Shown here: piece by piece, positions 45,704 to 55,356 of the stretch
How the letters are laid out: every line of letters begins with the position of its first letter
How positions within the stretch are numbered: position 1 is the stretch's first letter
Notes under the pieces: model-generated
Database searches by the model: none
What the model saw: only the letters and a program-made list of their open reading frames with translations
What the model was told of the DNA's origin: nothing
From: Flavivirga aquatica
GTDB taxonomy: Bacteria > Bacteroidota > Bacteroidia > Flavobacteriales > Flavobacteriaceae
Assembly (NCBI RefSeq): GCF_001747085.1
Contig: NZ_MDJD01000006.1
Location: forward strand, 102,627-166,626
Direction of reading: 5' to 3'
Length of the DNA stretch: 64,000 bases
Made by a program: the position numbers and the translations under genes

Positions 45704-45740
45704 CCCTATTTATAAGATTTTCTGATATTTATTGAGTGCT

Positions 45741-47807
45741 TTAACTTATCTGCAATCCGTTTCCAACACTAGCATCATCTGGATTTACAAACACGAGTTT
45801 ACCATCCGGTGTTTCAGTCATTAAAATCATACCTTGACTTTCTACACCACGTAAAGCTCTTGGTGTTAAATTTACTAAAACAGTAACCCGTTTACCTATA
45901 ACTTCTTCGGCTGTAAAACTTTCAGCAATACCAGAAACAATGGTACGCACATCTATTCCTGTATCTACTTTTAAAACTAATAGTTTTTTTGCTTTTGGCA
46001 TTTTTTCTGCTTCCAAAATAGTACCAACACGAATATCTAGCTTAGTAAAGTCTTCGAAAGTAATTGTTTCTTTTTGTGGCTCTACTTTAGCATTTGCTAT
46101 CTCATTCGCCTTTTTATTAGCTTCTAATTTATCTAATTGTTTCTGAATAGTTTCATCTTCAATTTTAGAGAATAACAATTCTGCTTTTTCTATTTTATGA
46201 TTTGCTGGTAGTAAAACGTCTTTAGTACTCACTTCGTTCCATGACGTTCCTACTCCACCAGACGTTATATTTAAAATATTTTTCAATTTTGTAGATGTAA
46301 ACGGCAAAAACGGTTCACTTAAAGTTGCTAGTGCCGATGCTATTTGAAGCGCAACATACATAATAGTTTTTGTGCGATCTTCGTCCACTTTAATAACTTT
46401 CCATGGCTCAGCATCTGCTAAATATTTATTTCCTAATCTTGCTAGATTCATTAATTCTTGACCTGCTTCTCTAAAACGGTAACGCTCTATAGAACTCGCT
46501 ATAACATCTGGGTAAGCTTTTACAGCTACAAGAGTTTCTTCATCTACTTCTAAAAACTCAGAAGGCTCTGGAATAACACCATCATAATATTTAGAGGTTA
46601 GTACAACTACACGATTAATAAAGTTTCCAAAAATGGCAACTAATTCGTTATTATTTCTGGCTTGAAAATCTTTCCATGTAAAATCGTTATCTTTTGTTTC
46701 TGGTGCATTAGCTGTTAATACATAACGCAAGACATCTTGTTGATCTGGAAATTCTTCTAAATATTCTGGCAACCAAACTGCCCAATTTTTAGATGTAGAT
46801 AACTTATTTCCTTCTAAATTCAAAAACTCGTTTGCCGGCACGTTTTCTGGTAAAACATAAGACCCTTCTGCTTTTAACATCGCTGGAAAAATAATACAGT
46901 GAAATACAATATTATCCTTACCTATAAAGTGCACTAACTTAGTGTCTTTATCTTTCCAATATGGCTCCCAATCTTTTCCTTCTCTCTCTGCCCATTCTTT
47001 AGTAGATGAAATATATCCTATTGGAGCATCAAACCAAACGTACAATACTTTTCCTTCTCCTCCTTCTGCTGGCACTGGAATTCCCCAATCTAAATCTCGG
47101 GTTACTGCACGTGGACGTAAACCATCATCTATCCAAGATTTACATTGTCCGTAAACATTCGATTTCCAATCCTTTTTGTGTCCTTCTAAAATCCATTCTT
47201 TTAAAAATGCTTCGTGCTTATCTAATGGCAAAAACCAGTGTTTTGTTTGCTTTAAAGTTGGTACGTTTCCTGTAATTGCAGATTTAGGATTTATTAAATC
47301 TGTTGCATTATGGCTTGTTCCACAATTTTCGCATTGGTCTCCATAACTTTCTTCATTACCACATTTAGGGCACGTTCCAATTACAAAACGGTCTGCTAAA
47401 AATTGATTTGCTTGCTCATCATACAATTGCTCTGTGATTTCTTCTACAAATTCTCCTTTTGCATCTAGTGTTTTAAAAAACTCTGATGCTGTTTCATGAT
47501 GAATTTTAGCCGATGTACGTGAATAATTATCATATGTAATTCCAAAATCTTCAAAAGACTTTTTAATTATAGCATGGTATTTATCTACAATATCTTGCGG
47601 AGATACTCCTTCATTTTTTGCTTTAATTGTAATGGGCACACCATGCTCGTCACTACCTCCTATAAAAGCTACATCGTTTCCTGTTAGCCTTAAATAACGC
47701 ACATAAATATCGGCTGGCACATAAACGCCTGCTAGATGCCCAATGTGAATAGGACCGTTTGTATATGGTAAAGCTGTAGTAACTGTATATCTTTTTGGTG
47801 TGTTCAT
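45741..47807 (-). CDS. metG: Methionyl-tRNA synthetase with C-terminal tRNA-binding domain
   Basis: 688 aa from the ATG ([20 protein letters not shown]). Class I synthetase motifs HIGH (21-24) and KLSTSK near 336 (KMSKS equivalent) are present. The zinc knuckle [18 protein letters not shown] is near 147. The anticodon-binding helices follow, and a C-terminal EMAP/Trbp111-like domain starts at about 580 ([20 protein letters not shown]). It charges tRNA-Met and initiator tRNA. An intact housekeeping gene. Confidence 0.98.
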   Translation of the reverse strand: MNTPKRYTVTTALPYTNGPIHIGHLAGVYVPADIYVRYLRLTGNDVAFIGGSDEHGVPITIKAKNEGVSPQDIVDKYHAIIKKSFEDFGITYDNYSRTSAKIHHETASEFFKTLDAKGEFVEEITEQLYDEQANQFLADRFVIGTCPKCGNEESYGDQCENCGTSHNATDLINPKSAITGNVPTLKQTKHWFLPLDKHEAFLKEWILEGHKKDWKSNVYGQCKSWIDDGLRPRAVTRDLDWGIPVPAEGGEGKVLYVWFDAPIGYISSTKEWAEREGKDWEPYWKDKDTKLVHFIGKDNIVFHCIIFPAMLKAEGSYVLPENVPANEFLNLEGNKLSTSKNWAVWLPEYLEEFPDQQDVLRYVLTANAPETKDNDFTWKDFQARNNNELVAIFGNFINRVVVLTSKYYDGVIPEPSEFLEVDEETLVAVKAYPDVIASSIERYRFREAGQELMNLARLGNKYLADAEPWKVIKVDEDRTKTIMYVALQIASALATLSEPFLPFTSTKLKNILNITSGGVGTSWNEVSTKDVLLPANHKIEKAELLFSKIEDETIQKQLDKLEANKKANEIANAKVEPQKETITFEDFTKLDIRVGTILEAEKMPKAKKLLVLKVDTGIDVRTIVSGIAESFTAEEVIGKRVTVLVNLTPRALRGVESQGMILMTETPDGKLVFVNPDDASVGNGLQIS

Positions 47808-47981
47808 CAAATCTAAAATTAAATTATAAGGTCTATTTCAAAAATGGTAAATTGTGTTTACATACTCCAACGAGTACTTAAACGCAATAAATTCTTATAT
47901 TTCTCTTGAAATACCTCCATTTTGAAGCCACAAAAGTAATCAATTAAGCAGCGATTTAGAAAAAAAATGTACATTTACATT

Positions 47982-48986
47982 ATGTCACAAAATCTATTAA
48001 AAATAAGCTTACTCTGCGCTTTTGTTTTCTTCGGAATGAAAATAACGTTAGCTCAAAAACAAAACATGACTTTAAAACAACCACCGTATTTAAAAGCTGG
48101 AGATACTGTTGCTATTGTTGCGCCTTCTGGGATTTTAAAAAATAGAGCAGGAGAAGTTCAACAAGCTAAAGCACTATTAAAAAGCTGGGGCTTGCATAGT
48201 ATTGTTGGGAAACATGTTTTTAAGAAGTCTAACCACTTTGCTGGAACAGACGATGAGCGTTGCGAAGATTTTCAAAAAGCTTTAGATGACCCTAAGATTA
48301 GTGCTATTTGGTGTGCTCGTGGCGGCTATGGTGCTGTTAGAATTTTAGATAAATTAGATTATTCTAAATTTAAACAAAACCCTAAATGGTTAATTGGATA
48401 TTCTGATATTACTGCACTTCATAACCAAGTCCATAATCAAGGCGTTGAAAGTTTACATGCTATAATGTGTGTAAGTATTCCTAAAAATTTATCTGAAATA
48501 GAAGCGTCTATTTCAACTTTTAAAACTGCTGTTTTTGGAAAACCTTTGTCTTATAAACTAAAAGCTTCTAGTTATAATAAAAAAGGAACTGCTTCTGGAC
48601 AGTTGGTTGGTGGAAATCTTACTATGTTACACACTATGCTAGGCTCTAAAACTAGTATTAACACGTCTGAAAAAATACTTTTTATTGAAGAGATTGGCGA
48701 ATACAAATACCACATAGACCGCATGCTACAAAGTTTAAAACGTGCTGGCTATTTTAATAATTGTAAAGGTGTTATTATTGGTGATATGACCAAACTAAAA
48801 AAGAATACAACGCTTTGGGGAACGTCTATTGAACAACTTATTTTAGATGCTTTGTCTGATTACGATTTCCCTATTGCTTTTAATATGCCAGCTGGACATG
48901 AAAAAAACAATCAAGCTTTAATTTTTGGCAGAAAAATTCAATTGATAGTAGATAGTGAACAAACTTCTATTATTTTCAATAAATAA
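47982..48986 (+). CDS. S66 family LD-carboxypeptidase
   Basis: From the ATG at 47982 (an alternative lies five codons upstream at 47967) the protein has 334 aa with an N-terminal hydrophobic segment (LLKISLLCAFVFFGMKITLA) that suggests export. The S66 core is clear: LKAGDTVAIVAPSG, ISAIWCARGGYGAVRILDKL, LIGYSDITALHN (catalytic Ser), FIEEIGEYKYHIDRML (Glu) and NMPAGHEKNN (His). The family trims L,D-bonds of tetrapeptides in murein recycling. The signal-like start implies a periplasmic form. Confidence 0.9.
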   Translation: MSQNLLKISLLCAFVFFGMKITLAQKQNMTLKQPPYLKAGDTVAIVAPSGILKNRAGEVQQAKALLKSWGLHSIVGKHVFKKSNHFAGTDDERCEDFQKALDDPKISAIWCARGGYGAVRILDKLDYSKFKQNPKWLIGYSDITALHNQVHNQGVESLHAIMCVSIPKNLSEIEASISTFKTAVFGKPLSYKLKASSYNKKGTASGQLVGGNLTMLHTMLGSKTSINTSEKILFIEEIGEYKYHIDRMLQSLKRAGYFNNCKGVIIGDMTKLKKNTTLWGTSIEQLILDALSDYDFPIAFNMPAGHEKNNQALIFGRKIQLIVDSEQTSIIFNK

Positions 48987-48990
48987 CAAT

Positions 48991-49044
48991 ACCAATTCCT
49001 AATTTAAAATTATCTGCAATAGAAAAATTTTAAATTAAGAATTG
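48991..49044. repeat. Imperfect 20-bp inverted repeat beside the IS630-type element
   Basis: CCAATTCCTAATTTAAAATT and its near-complement (one mismatch in 20) flank a 14-nt loop. It can act as terminator of the S66 gene, but the ATACCAATT outer ends also resemble the IS630/MITE termini nearby. Confidence 0.55.
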
Positions 49045-49090
49045 GCATCATATAAAAATGTAAATCAACACAACATTTATATTATACCAA

Positions 49091-49693
49091 TTAAATTTCA
49101 AAACATTGAATAAATGTATTATTAAAGAAATTATTATTGGTAATACTTTTAATAATAGCTTGATTTAATTCGTCTTTGATAAATGTATGCAGCCAAAGTT
49201 TTAGTTTTTGTAAATCATGAAAAACCTTGTTTTTGTAAAATTGTTTAATATATGCCCATATTTTTTCAGAAGCATTTAGTTCAGGACTATAAGGAGGTAT
49301 TCTGATCAGCTTTATATTTTCTGGTATTTCGAAGTTTTTCATGGAATGAAACCCAGCATTGTCAATAATTATAATTTTGAATTCCTCTGGCTTATACATA
49401 GAAAAAGCTACAAGATATTTATGGAAAATCTCACTAGTTCTTCCTTCTATTTCATAAACAAAGGAATCTCCATTGATAGGAGAAAAACTGCCATACAAAT
49501 AGGTGTTTTTAAAAGCATGTTGATATTTGACTATAGGCTTAACTCCTTTAGCTGTAAGGCATCTTCCTATATGAGTTATTAATCCAAATCTAGATTCATC
49601 TTGATAATATAGATTTACTGAGGTATATTTATCTTTATTAAGACTAATTCTAATTTGATTTAGTTGAATTGGAAAGTTTTTTAAAAACATCAA
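49091..49693 (-). CDS. IS630-family transposase, catalytic part (OrfB)
   Basis: 200 aa with the DDE triad of the IS630/Tc1-mariner superfamily: YYQDESRFGLITHIGR (first Asp), IIIIDNAGFHSMKNF (second Asp) and PPYSPELNASEKIWAYIKQ (Glu). The first codons lie in the overlap with OrfA. Deleting one A of the A6 run (T6 at 49677-49682 on the plus strand) would fuse them as ...DVFKNFPIQLNQIRISL. The stop lies within the terminal inverted repeat. Confidence 0.88.
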   Translation of the reverse strand: MMFLKNFPIQLNQIRISLNKDKYTSVNLYYQDESRFGLITHIGRCLTAKGVKPIVKYQHAFKNTYLYGSFSPINGDSFVYEIEGRTSEIFHKYLVAFSMYKPEEFKIIIIDNAGFHSMKNFEIPENIKLIRIPPYSPELNASEKIWAYIKQFYKNKVFHDLQKLKLWLHTFIKDELNQAIIKSITNNNFFNNTFIQCFEI

Positions 49694-50162
49694 TGGCTTG
49701 CTCCTCTTTCTTGTAATGTGATTTTCTGGGTACTTTTAGTTTTGTACCAAAATGGCGTTTCATATAGGTTCGAAGCGTATTGTATTTTATATCTATATCA
49801 AATGTTTTTTTAACCCAGCTAACAGCGTCATTATAACCCAATAAGGGATTCGATGAATCATTAAGTTTTTCCTCAAGTCCTTTATGAACATTTGAGCTTA
49901 CTTTCGTGTTATTAGGACCACCTGAAGAAATGGTTAATAATGATGCTAAACCTGATTCTATATAGATTTTCGACCAAATACGAAGCGTAGCTTCATTTAT
50001 ATTTAAATAGTCTGCTAACTGTTCTCTAGTACTATATTTAGCTTCGTCTTTTAAGATTAAAAATAATAGACGCTTTTCAATACGACTGCTTTTTGTCTTT
50101 TTACGAAGTATTTGTAACTCTAAAATACTTTCTTTTAATTCAAAATCTACTTTTTTACTCAT
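49650..50162 (-). CDS. IS630-family transposase, DNA-binding part (OrfA)
   Basis: 170 aa with a helix-turn-helix head: STREQLADYLNINEATLRIW and the following SLLTISSGGPNN... segment, then a winged-helix-like YNDAVSWVKKTFDIDIKYNT. It overlaps OrfB by 44 bases. Together they would make one transposase of about 340 residues, either by frameshifting or because one base was gained. Confidence 0.85.
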   Translation of the reverse strand: MSKKVDFELKESILELQILRKKTKSSRIEKRLLFLILKDEAKYSTREQLADYLNINEATLRIWSKIYIESGLASLLTISSGGPNNTKVSSNVHKGLEEKLNDSSNPLLGYNDAVSWVKKTFDIDIKYNTLRTYMKRHFGTKLKVPRKSHYKKEEQAIDVFKKLSNSTKSN

Positions 50163-50207
50163 AAATAAATATATGAAAAATACTCTAATATTTGAAATTT
50201 AATTGGT

Positions 50208-50436
50208 GTTACTGTTAAATTTAAACCAGTATGGTTTTTAATATCTGTTTTTATAATATTAGCCAAACTTAATAAAGCTGGATCTGTATAAGTTATTTCA
50301 CTATTTATAGTAAGTTTTAATGTCCCTGCGTTTGCGGTAACATTTTTTGGCCAAGGTATAATATTAGCAACCGAAGACTGCGATATACCTACTTGTAATT
50401 GAAATAATAAGAGAAGGGTTATATATATTTTTTCAT
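50208..50436 (-). pseudogene. N-terminal remnant of a GH20 beta-N-acetylhexosaminidase
   Basis: An ATG at 50436 is followed, after one missing A in the run at 50428-50433, by a clear signal peptide (MKKIYITLLLLFQLQVGISQ) and VANIIPWPKNVTANAGTLKL, then LLSLANIIKTDIKNHTGLNL. This is the GH20b-type N-terminal domain of hexosaminidases. The frame runs directly into the IS630 inverted repeat and the rest of the enzyme is absent on the other side of the element. It is a dead gene fragment. Confidence 0.75.
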
Positions 50437-50611
50437 AATAGTAAAGTTTGATATTTGAGGGGATTAATTAATTTTGGATCTTGCTTTTTTTAATTCTATT
50501 CTAGAATACCAAATACTCTAAAATAGAAATGTAACAACATCACGTGTTATACTGGTGTATAAATAATAGAGCTACCTATATTTAAATACGTAGCTCTATT
50601 ACACTATTTTT

Positions 50612-52678
50612 TTAGGATTTTATAATTTTAAATACCTTTATTAATCTGTCTTTTTGCTTAACTTTTACAAAATACACTCCTGTAGCCAAATCATTTATAT
50701 CGATTTGAGTGAGATTCTCTCTACTTGTAACAGTTTTTATTCTATTCCCTGTTATATTATAGATTTCTATATTTTTTATTGAACGATCTGTACCTGTACT
50801 AACATAAATCTCATTATCTGCAGGAGACGGATATATTTTAATAGCATTTGCCTCTTCAGGCTCTGTTATATCATCTATTCTTAAAGATTTTGCAGTAAAT
50901 AAACCTTTGAATGTATCGCTTACACTTATTCTATCTACTGTATAATCTCCACTTCCATAACCACTATAATTTACAGATATAACATTTATACCATTATTAA
51001 AATCCACTTCTCCTATACGTTCTGCAACTGTATTATTAATATTAGGAGTAACTGTTATATCTGGATTAACCCATAAGAAAATATTATCATTCTCATTTTT
51101 TTTAAGCTCGTATTTAGCAACAAGAAGAAAAGTATCTCCTTCTAAAGCTTCTTTTGTGTTTTTTGATGAGTTATTTATTGCAAAACTTCTACCCCATTTT
51201 TTACCTATAGCAGCTTCAAGGTTGTCGCTTGGAGATATAAAAAAGTGACCATTTCCTAATTTATTTGGTTTTAATAAATAGCTTAACCACATAGTACTAC
51301 CGGATGTATAACCTTCCTTTAATCGTCTACTAAAACTAAATGACGAATTATTTTTAGGTTTAATTTGAAGACTCTTTCCTTTTGCGCTTAATCCGCTATA
51401 AGAAAGCGAATTATTATTTAAAGCGACTTGGTCTTTTCTATCATTTGTTATATTCCAAGACTCAACAAGTTCAGGATCACATTGTGTACCTGTTATATTA
51501 TTATATTCAAATTCTTCTAAAGCAAAACTATAATTTGTAGGGCAAGCTATAGGAGTAATCTTAAAATCTACATAATAATTTTTATCTCCAACTTTAGTTT
51601 CTTTTAAAACTTCTATGGTAAACAAATCGTTAACAGTTCCGCTTTTCCCTTCACCTAATGCAGAATCTCCAAAATCATAAAGATGGTCGAAAGTAACATT
51701 CCCTGGTTGCTCTGTATTCGATGTTATAGAATTTGGTGTTAAATCTAACAAACGAGAAACGGCAGGACTTACATAAGGAACATAATGAACTAAAATACCG
51801 CCATTATTTGTTCTTCTTCCTAATGCATTTTTAACATAGCTAATTGAAAACAAACCTTCTCCAAAATAATCTGTTAAATAAACACCTAATTTTTGAGTAC
51901 CGCTTCTATCGGCTATATCATGATTATAAATTCTAAATGTTTTGGCTTCTCCTATATTTTGAGAAACTTCAACTTCGCCTTCTTTTATCCAACCTACTCT
52001 ACCTTTGTGAGGTAATGATAGCGTGAAATATATCTCACATTGATCTGTTCCATAAGGGCAATCTTTCCCATCTGGGCCTTCACTACCAAGAAAAAAGTAG
52101 GGATCTAATCCTCCAACATTATCTCCTGGAAAAACTTTATCTCCTCCATCAATAGCTTCTGCGTGTCCTACAGAAAACATATGTAACATTTCATGTACCG
52201 ATCCTGGAATCCATATATTTGCCGCACCTAAGGTAGAAGCTCCTGTAGATCCATTTCCACTTCCTGTTCCTCCATATCCACGAAGGTCTTCTGAAGCAAT
52301 AACGTAAATAATATAGCTACCATCTACATCAAAACCATTATCCTTTGCATATTTCATCATGATTTCATGCTTTTCTGCAATAGACGATGCATTTGTTGCA
52401 TCTGCACCATTAATTTTATAAACGGGACTGTATGTAGAGGTTACTTTTAATAAATCTCTAGATACCATAGAGATATACTCATTGAATGTTTTAGTGGTTC
52501 CTCTTAGCCTATCCATAATATTATCAGGCATTTTTTCTCCTTCAAATTCAGCTAAAATCCATGTCATTTTTTTCTCTCCTATGGCTGGAGTTTGGCCTAG
52601 TGGGTAATTTTCAATCTGTTGAGCATTAATGGTCATGCTAATAAACATTAATACAAAAAATGTAAGTTTAGTTTTCAT
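50612..52678 (-). CDS. Secreted metzincin-like metalloprotease with T9SS sorting domain (688 aa)
   Basis: The precursor has a signal peptide (MKTKLTFFVLMFISMTINAQ). The zinc site HEMLHMFSVGH begins at residue 162 (HExxH...H, with Ser instead of the usual Gly), followed by GDNVGGLDPYFFLGSEGPDG. A beta-rich middle follows. The C-terminal 75 residues (IKIYPSPADNEIYVSTGTDR to VFKIIKS) are a type A T9SS sorting domain, so the protein should be exported across the outer membrane and attached or released. It is a paralogue of the gene at 53822 with the same active-site position. Confidence 0.85.
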   Translation of the reverse strand: MKTKLTFFVLMFISMTINAQQIENYPLGQTPAIGEKKMTWILAEFEGEKMPDNIMDRLRGTTKTFNEYISMVSRDLLKVTSTYSPVYKINGADATNASSIAEKHEIMMKYAKDNGFDVDGSYIIYVIASEDLRGYGGTGSGNGSTGASTLGAANIWIPGSVHEMLHMFSVGHAEAIDGGDKVFPGDNVGGLDPYFFLGSEGPDGKDCPYGTDQCEIYFTLSLPHKGRVGWIKEGEVEVSQNIGEAKTFRIYNHDIADRSGTQKLGVYLTDYFGEGLFSISYVKNALGRRTNNGGILVHYVPYVSPAVSRLLDLTPNSITSNTEQPGNVTFDHLYDFGDSALGEGKSGTVNDLFTIEVLKETKVGDKNYYVDFKITPIACPTNYSFALEEFEYNNITGTQCDPELVESWNITNDRKDQVALNNNSLSYSGLSAKGKSLQIKPKNNSSFSFSRRLKEGYTSGSTMWLSYLLKPNKLGNGHFFISPSDNLEAAIGKKWGRSFAINNSSKNTKEALEGDTFLLVAKYELKKNENDNIFLWVNPDITVTPNINNTVAERIGEVDFNNGINVISVNYSGYGSGDYTVDRISVSDTFKGLFTAKSLRIDDITEPEEANAIKIYPSPADNEIYVSTGTDRSIKNIEIYNITGNRIKTVTSRENLTQIDINDLATGVYFVKVKQKDRLIKVFKIIKS

Positions 52679-53174
52679 AATTCTTTTTGGGGTTTAATTT
52701 TTCATATTTCTTTTTTTATTGTTTTAAGTAATTGTGTTAGCACATTTCTTTCATACATTTTAAAATTAATGAAAGCACATTTACTTCATTTAATGACTAC
52801 CTTATAATAATTTAATGATAAATTGTATATATACGTAAGAAAACACGCCTTGGATTTTTTGTGTTTAAAAAGCAGTATTTGTTTAGATAAAAACTCCTCA
52901 AAAAAGACGTTTTTGTAAACAACATATTTTTATTAAAAACATGAGTATTTAAATAGAAAAAGGGAAGCAACTTATAATGTATTAGGAAAGAAAAATCCTC
53001 GAAGTAGAATTGAAGATTTATTATGTACTAACCAACTTTCGATATAAGAAAACTAATTTTCAATTGTATAGCATATGTAAACCATAGCTATGGTTCGTAA
53101 ACAGAACTAAGAATAGGAAAATAACATGCCTTGCAAAACAGCAAGAGTTTAAACACAATAAAAAAAATTATAAA
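52679..53174. other. Gene-free AT-rich stretch upstream of the 688-aa protease
   Basis: About 495 bases with no ORF that looks coding and no clean TAnnTTTG/TTG pair. It must hold the promoter of the protease on the left. Nothing else is recognised. Confidence 0.5.
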
Positions 53175-53627
53175 CTAAACTCCAAACTGACCTAAATGAT
53201 GATCTAGATGTTTATAAAACATATTATTCCATTCATTTTTAGCAAGCTTTCCAAAAGAATGTGATTCCCTACCTTCAAAATAATTCTCACCTAAATCTTG
53301 TGTCTTCTTTAAGTAATTTACTAGTCGTTCTTTTTCTATTTCAAAATTTTTGGTATCAGTAATTAAAAATGCAGGTGCTGTTCTACCGTTCTTTTTATAT
53401 GGCTTTTCATTTACAACAGTAGGTTTTACAAATAACTTTAACATGAACTTTACGAACCCACCTGGTTTAGGGTGAACATCTTCGAAAACCATTTCATAAG
53501 GAACATTACAATGCGCCAACATTTGGTCTACAGACATCTTTCCCCATAATTGTTTAGTAGAAGAGTCCAGCTTATTTATTCGATCAATAATAGTATTAGT
53601 TTCTTTTAGATCAAAAATATTTTTCAT
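53175..53627 (-). CDS. DUF1569 (DinB-like) protein
   Basis: 150 aa, helical. The start (LKETNTIIDRINKLDSSTKQ LWGKMSVDQMLAHCNVPYEM) and the late LDHHLGQFGV with two His match the DUF1569 group of DinB-like four-helix proteins, which usually bind a divalent metal through three His. Function is unknown; the group is related to thiol-transferase and detoxification DinB proteins. Monocistronic, between the two protease genes. Confidence 0.82.
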   Translation of the reverse strand: MKNIFDLKETNTIIDRINKLDSSTKQLWGKMSVDQMLAHCNVPYEMVFEDVHPKPGGFVKFMLKLFVKPTVVNEKPYKKNGRTAPAFLITDTKNFEIEKERLVNYLKKTQDLGENYFEGRESHSFGKLAKNEWNNMFYKHLDHHLGQFGV

Positions 53628-53821
53628 GATTTATTCTTTACAATTTAAAAGCAATTTACAAAAAATTGGATTGCTAAATCAATAAAATTGTAAAGACAGA
53701 TAAGGGTTAATAATCTATACAATAAAAGACTCCAAGAATAAGAAAATCCATACGTAAATAACACACGTATATAGTATTATATTTAAATATATAGAACATT
53801 TTATTCACCCAAACTATTACT

Positions 53822-55177
53822 ATGATTAAGAATTTTGTTTTATACATGGCTATGCTCTTTTGCTTTGTAGCCTCCTCACAAACACTTTTAAAACAACAAA
53901 GACATTTAATTCTTGGCGAGCGAACCGTACTTGTCATTAGAGGTGTCGACCCTGCTACAGATACATGGAAAGATACTGATAACGAACTACAAAACTTAAA
54001 TACTGAATTAAATAATTATGTTAAAAAAATATCATTTAACAAGGCATGGATAGCTAATTTTGATATCACTCCTGTTTATAATTTCACTGTAGATCCTAAT
54101 AATAGTGGATATAGAGCTATGGGAGAAAAACTTGCAGATATAGCAAGAAGTAATGGCTACGATGTAAATTCATATAATGTTGTTATGTACATACATAAGT
54201 CCTCTACAGATTTTAAAGGTGCAGGTGCCTGGGGTGGAGGTAATGGATTAAACGGTAGCGTATGGGCAAACAATAGTTTAACTTATTATGCTCCTGGAAA
54301 TATTCATGAAACTATGCATGCATTTGGTATGGGTCACGCTGAAGGTATTGAAGGCGGAAACAACATGTTTCCTGGCAACAATACAGGTGGCGTAGATCCT
54401 TATTTTTTTATGGGGAGCCAAGGTGCCGCAACAGGTTTAGATGCTCATATAAACAGTTATATGAAATACTTTGCTGGTTGGATAGATAAAAATAATGTCG
54501 TTTTAATACCTTCCACTCCATCTACTCCCAAAACTTATAGAATACACAAAAGTTCTATCGAAACATACAATACAGCACACAATTACGCTATTCAACTTGG
54601 CGGAAATTTATGGTTAAGCTACGAGCCTGATAACATTAAAAATACTAATTTACAAACTTTAGGATTGGTTTTACATAACATCCCTTTTTCTGGGAGTGGT
54701 GTTTCTAAACTACTCGACACTAAACCTAACTCAATAACAAAACTGCCAAGTGGTTTAGGACAAAACTGGCGTCCTGTAATAGATTTTTGGGATGCTGCCA
54801 TGACAAAAAACGAAGAAGTTTTTTGGAATCCAACAAAAACATATATAAAAGTAATAGCTACTGGAGGTACAGGAGACAATAAATGGGTAGATGTTAGCTT
54901 TTCGAAAAACTCTCAAGGCACTTTATCTGTTAGTGATATTAATTTAGGTTTAGACATAACTATATCCCCAAATCCAACAACCGATTTTGTTAACATTAAA
55001 GGAGAAAATGACTCCAAATTTAATGTGAAAATCCTAGATTTATCGGGAAAATTAATCCTTAATGAAAAACAAATAAATAAGATTAACATATCTCATTTGG
55101 CTAATGGAATATATATTTTAAAAACTTCTTTAAAGGACACCTCTAAAGAGTTAGTTAAAAAAATTATTAAAAAATAG
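53822..55177 (+). CDS. Secreted metzincin-type metalloprotease with T9SS sorting domain (451 aa)
   Basis: The precursor has a signal peptide (MIKNFVLYMAMLFCFVASSQ). The full metzincin zinc motif HETMHAFGMGH (HExxHxxGxxH, His162, 166, 172) is followed by EGIEGGNNMFPGNNTGGVDP and YFFMGSQGAATG. The C-terminal segment DITISPNPTTDFVNIKGEND to LVKKIIKK is a type A T9SS sorting domain. It shares residue number of the active site and the GGVDPYFFMGS block with the 688-aa protease but lacks its long middle. Confidence 0.87.
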   Translation: MIKNFVLYMAMLFCFVASSQTLLKQQRHLILGERTVLVIRGVDPATDTWKDTDNELQNLNTELNNYVKKISFNKAWIANFDITPVYNFTVDPNNSGYRAMGEKLADIARSNGYDVNSYNVVMYIHKSSTDFKGAGAWGGGNGLNGSVWANNSLTYYAPGNIHETMHAFGMGHAEGIEGGNNMFPGNNTGGVDPYFFMGSQGAATGLDAHINSYMKYFAGWIDKNNVVLIPSTPSTPKTYRIHKSSIETYNTAHNYAIQLGGNLWLSYEPDNIKNTNLQTLGLVLHNIPFSGSGVSKLLDTKPNSITKLPSGLGQNWRPVIDFWDAAMTKNEEVFWNPTKTYIKVIATGGTGDNKWVDVSFSKNSQGTLSVSDINLGLDITISPNPTTDFVNIKGENDSKFNVKILDLSGKLILNEKQINKINISHLANGIYILKTSLKDTSKELVKKIIKK

Positions 55178-55195
55178 GAACATTTAAATTTTACT

Positions 55196-55257
55196 CAAGT
55201 CTATAAAAAAACAGGATTAAATTCTAAAGAATTTAATCCTGTTTTTTTATAGACTTG
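55196..55257. terminator. Very long perfect hairpin between convergent genes
   Basis: A 29-bp perfect stem with a TAAA tetraloop; the inner part is ACAGGATTAAATTC and its complement, with A/T runs outside that give a U-tract on both strands. It ends the protease gene on the left and the hypothetical gene on the right. Confidence 0.88.
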
Positions 55258-55356
55258 TTTTAGGTTAAAAAGATATTTCTCATCTATTTAATGAATTAAT
55301 TAACATCTCAAGTAACGTAAAATACTTTCTAAGTAATAAATATTTTTTTGTGCAAA

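Larger units (their letters stand above)
49085..50209 (-). mobile_element. IS630-family insertion sequence
   Basis: About 1.1 kb bounded by inverted repeats ACCAATTAAATTTCAAA (49086-49102) and its complement at 50191-50207. Two overlapping ORFs encode the transposase. It separates a GH20 hexosaminidase remnant on its right from unrelated sequence on its left. Exact ends and target duplication are uncertain: TA dinucleotides flank both sides, at slightly different distances. Confidence 0.85.

Noticed and set aside
53707..53937. Minus-strand 76-codon ORF overlapping the start of the 451-aa protease
   Set aside because: It is antisense to a clear signal peptide and has no features of its own.
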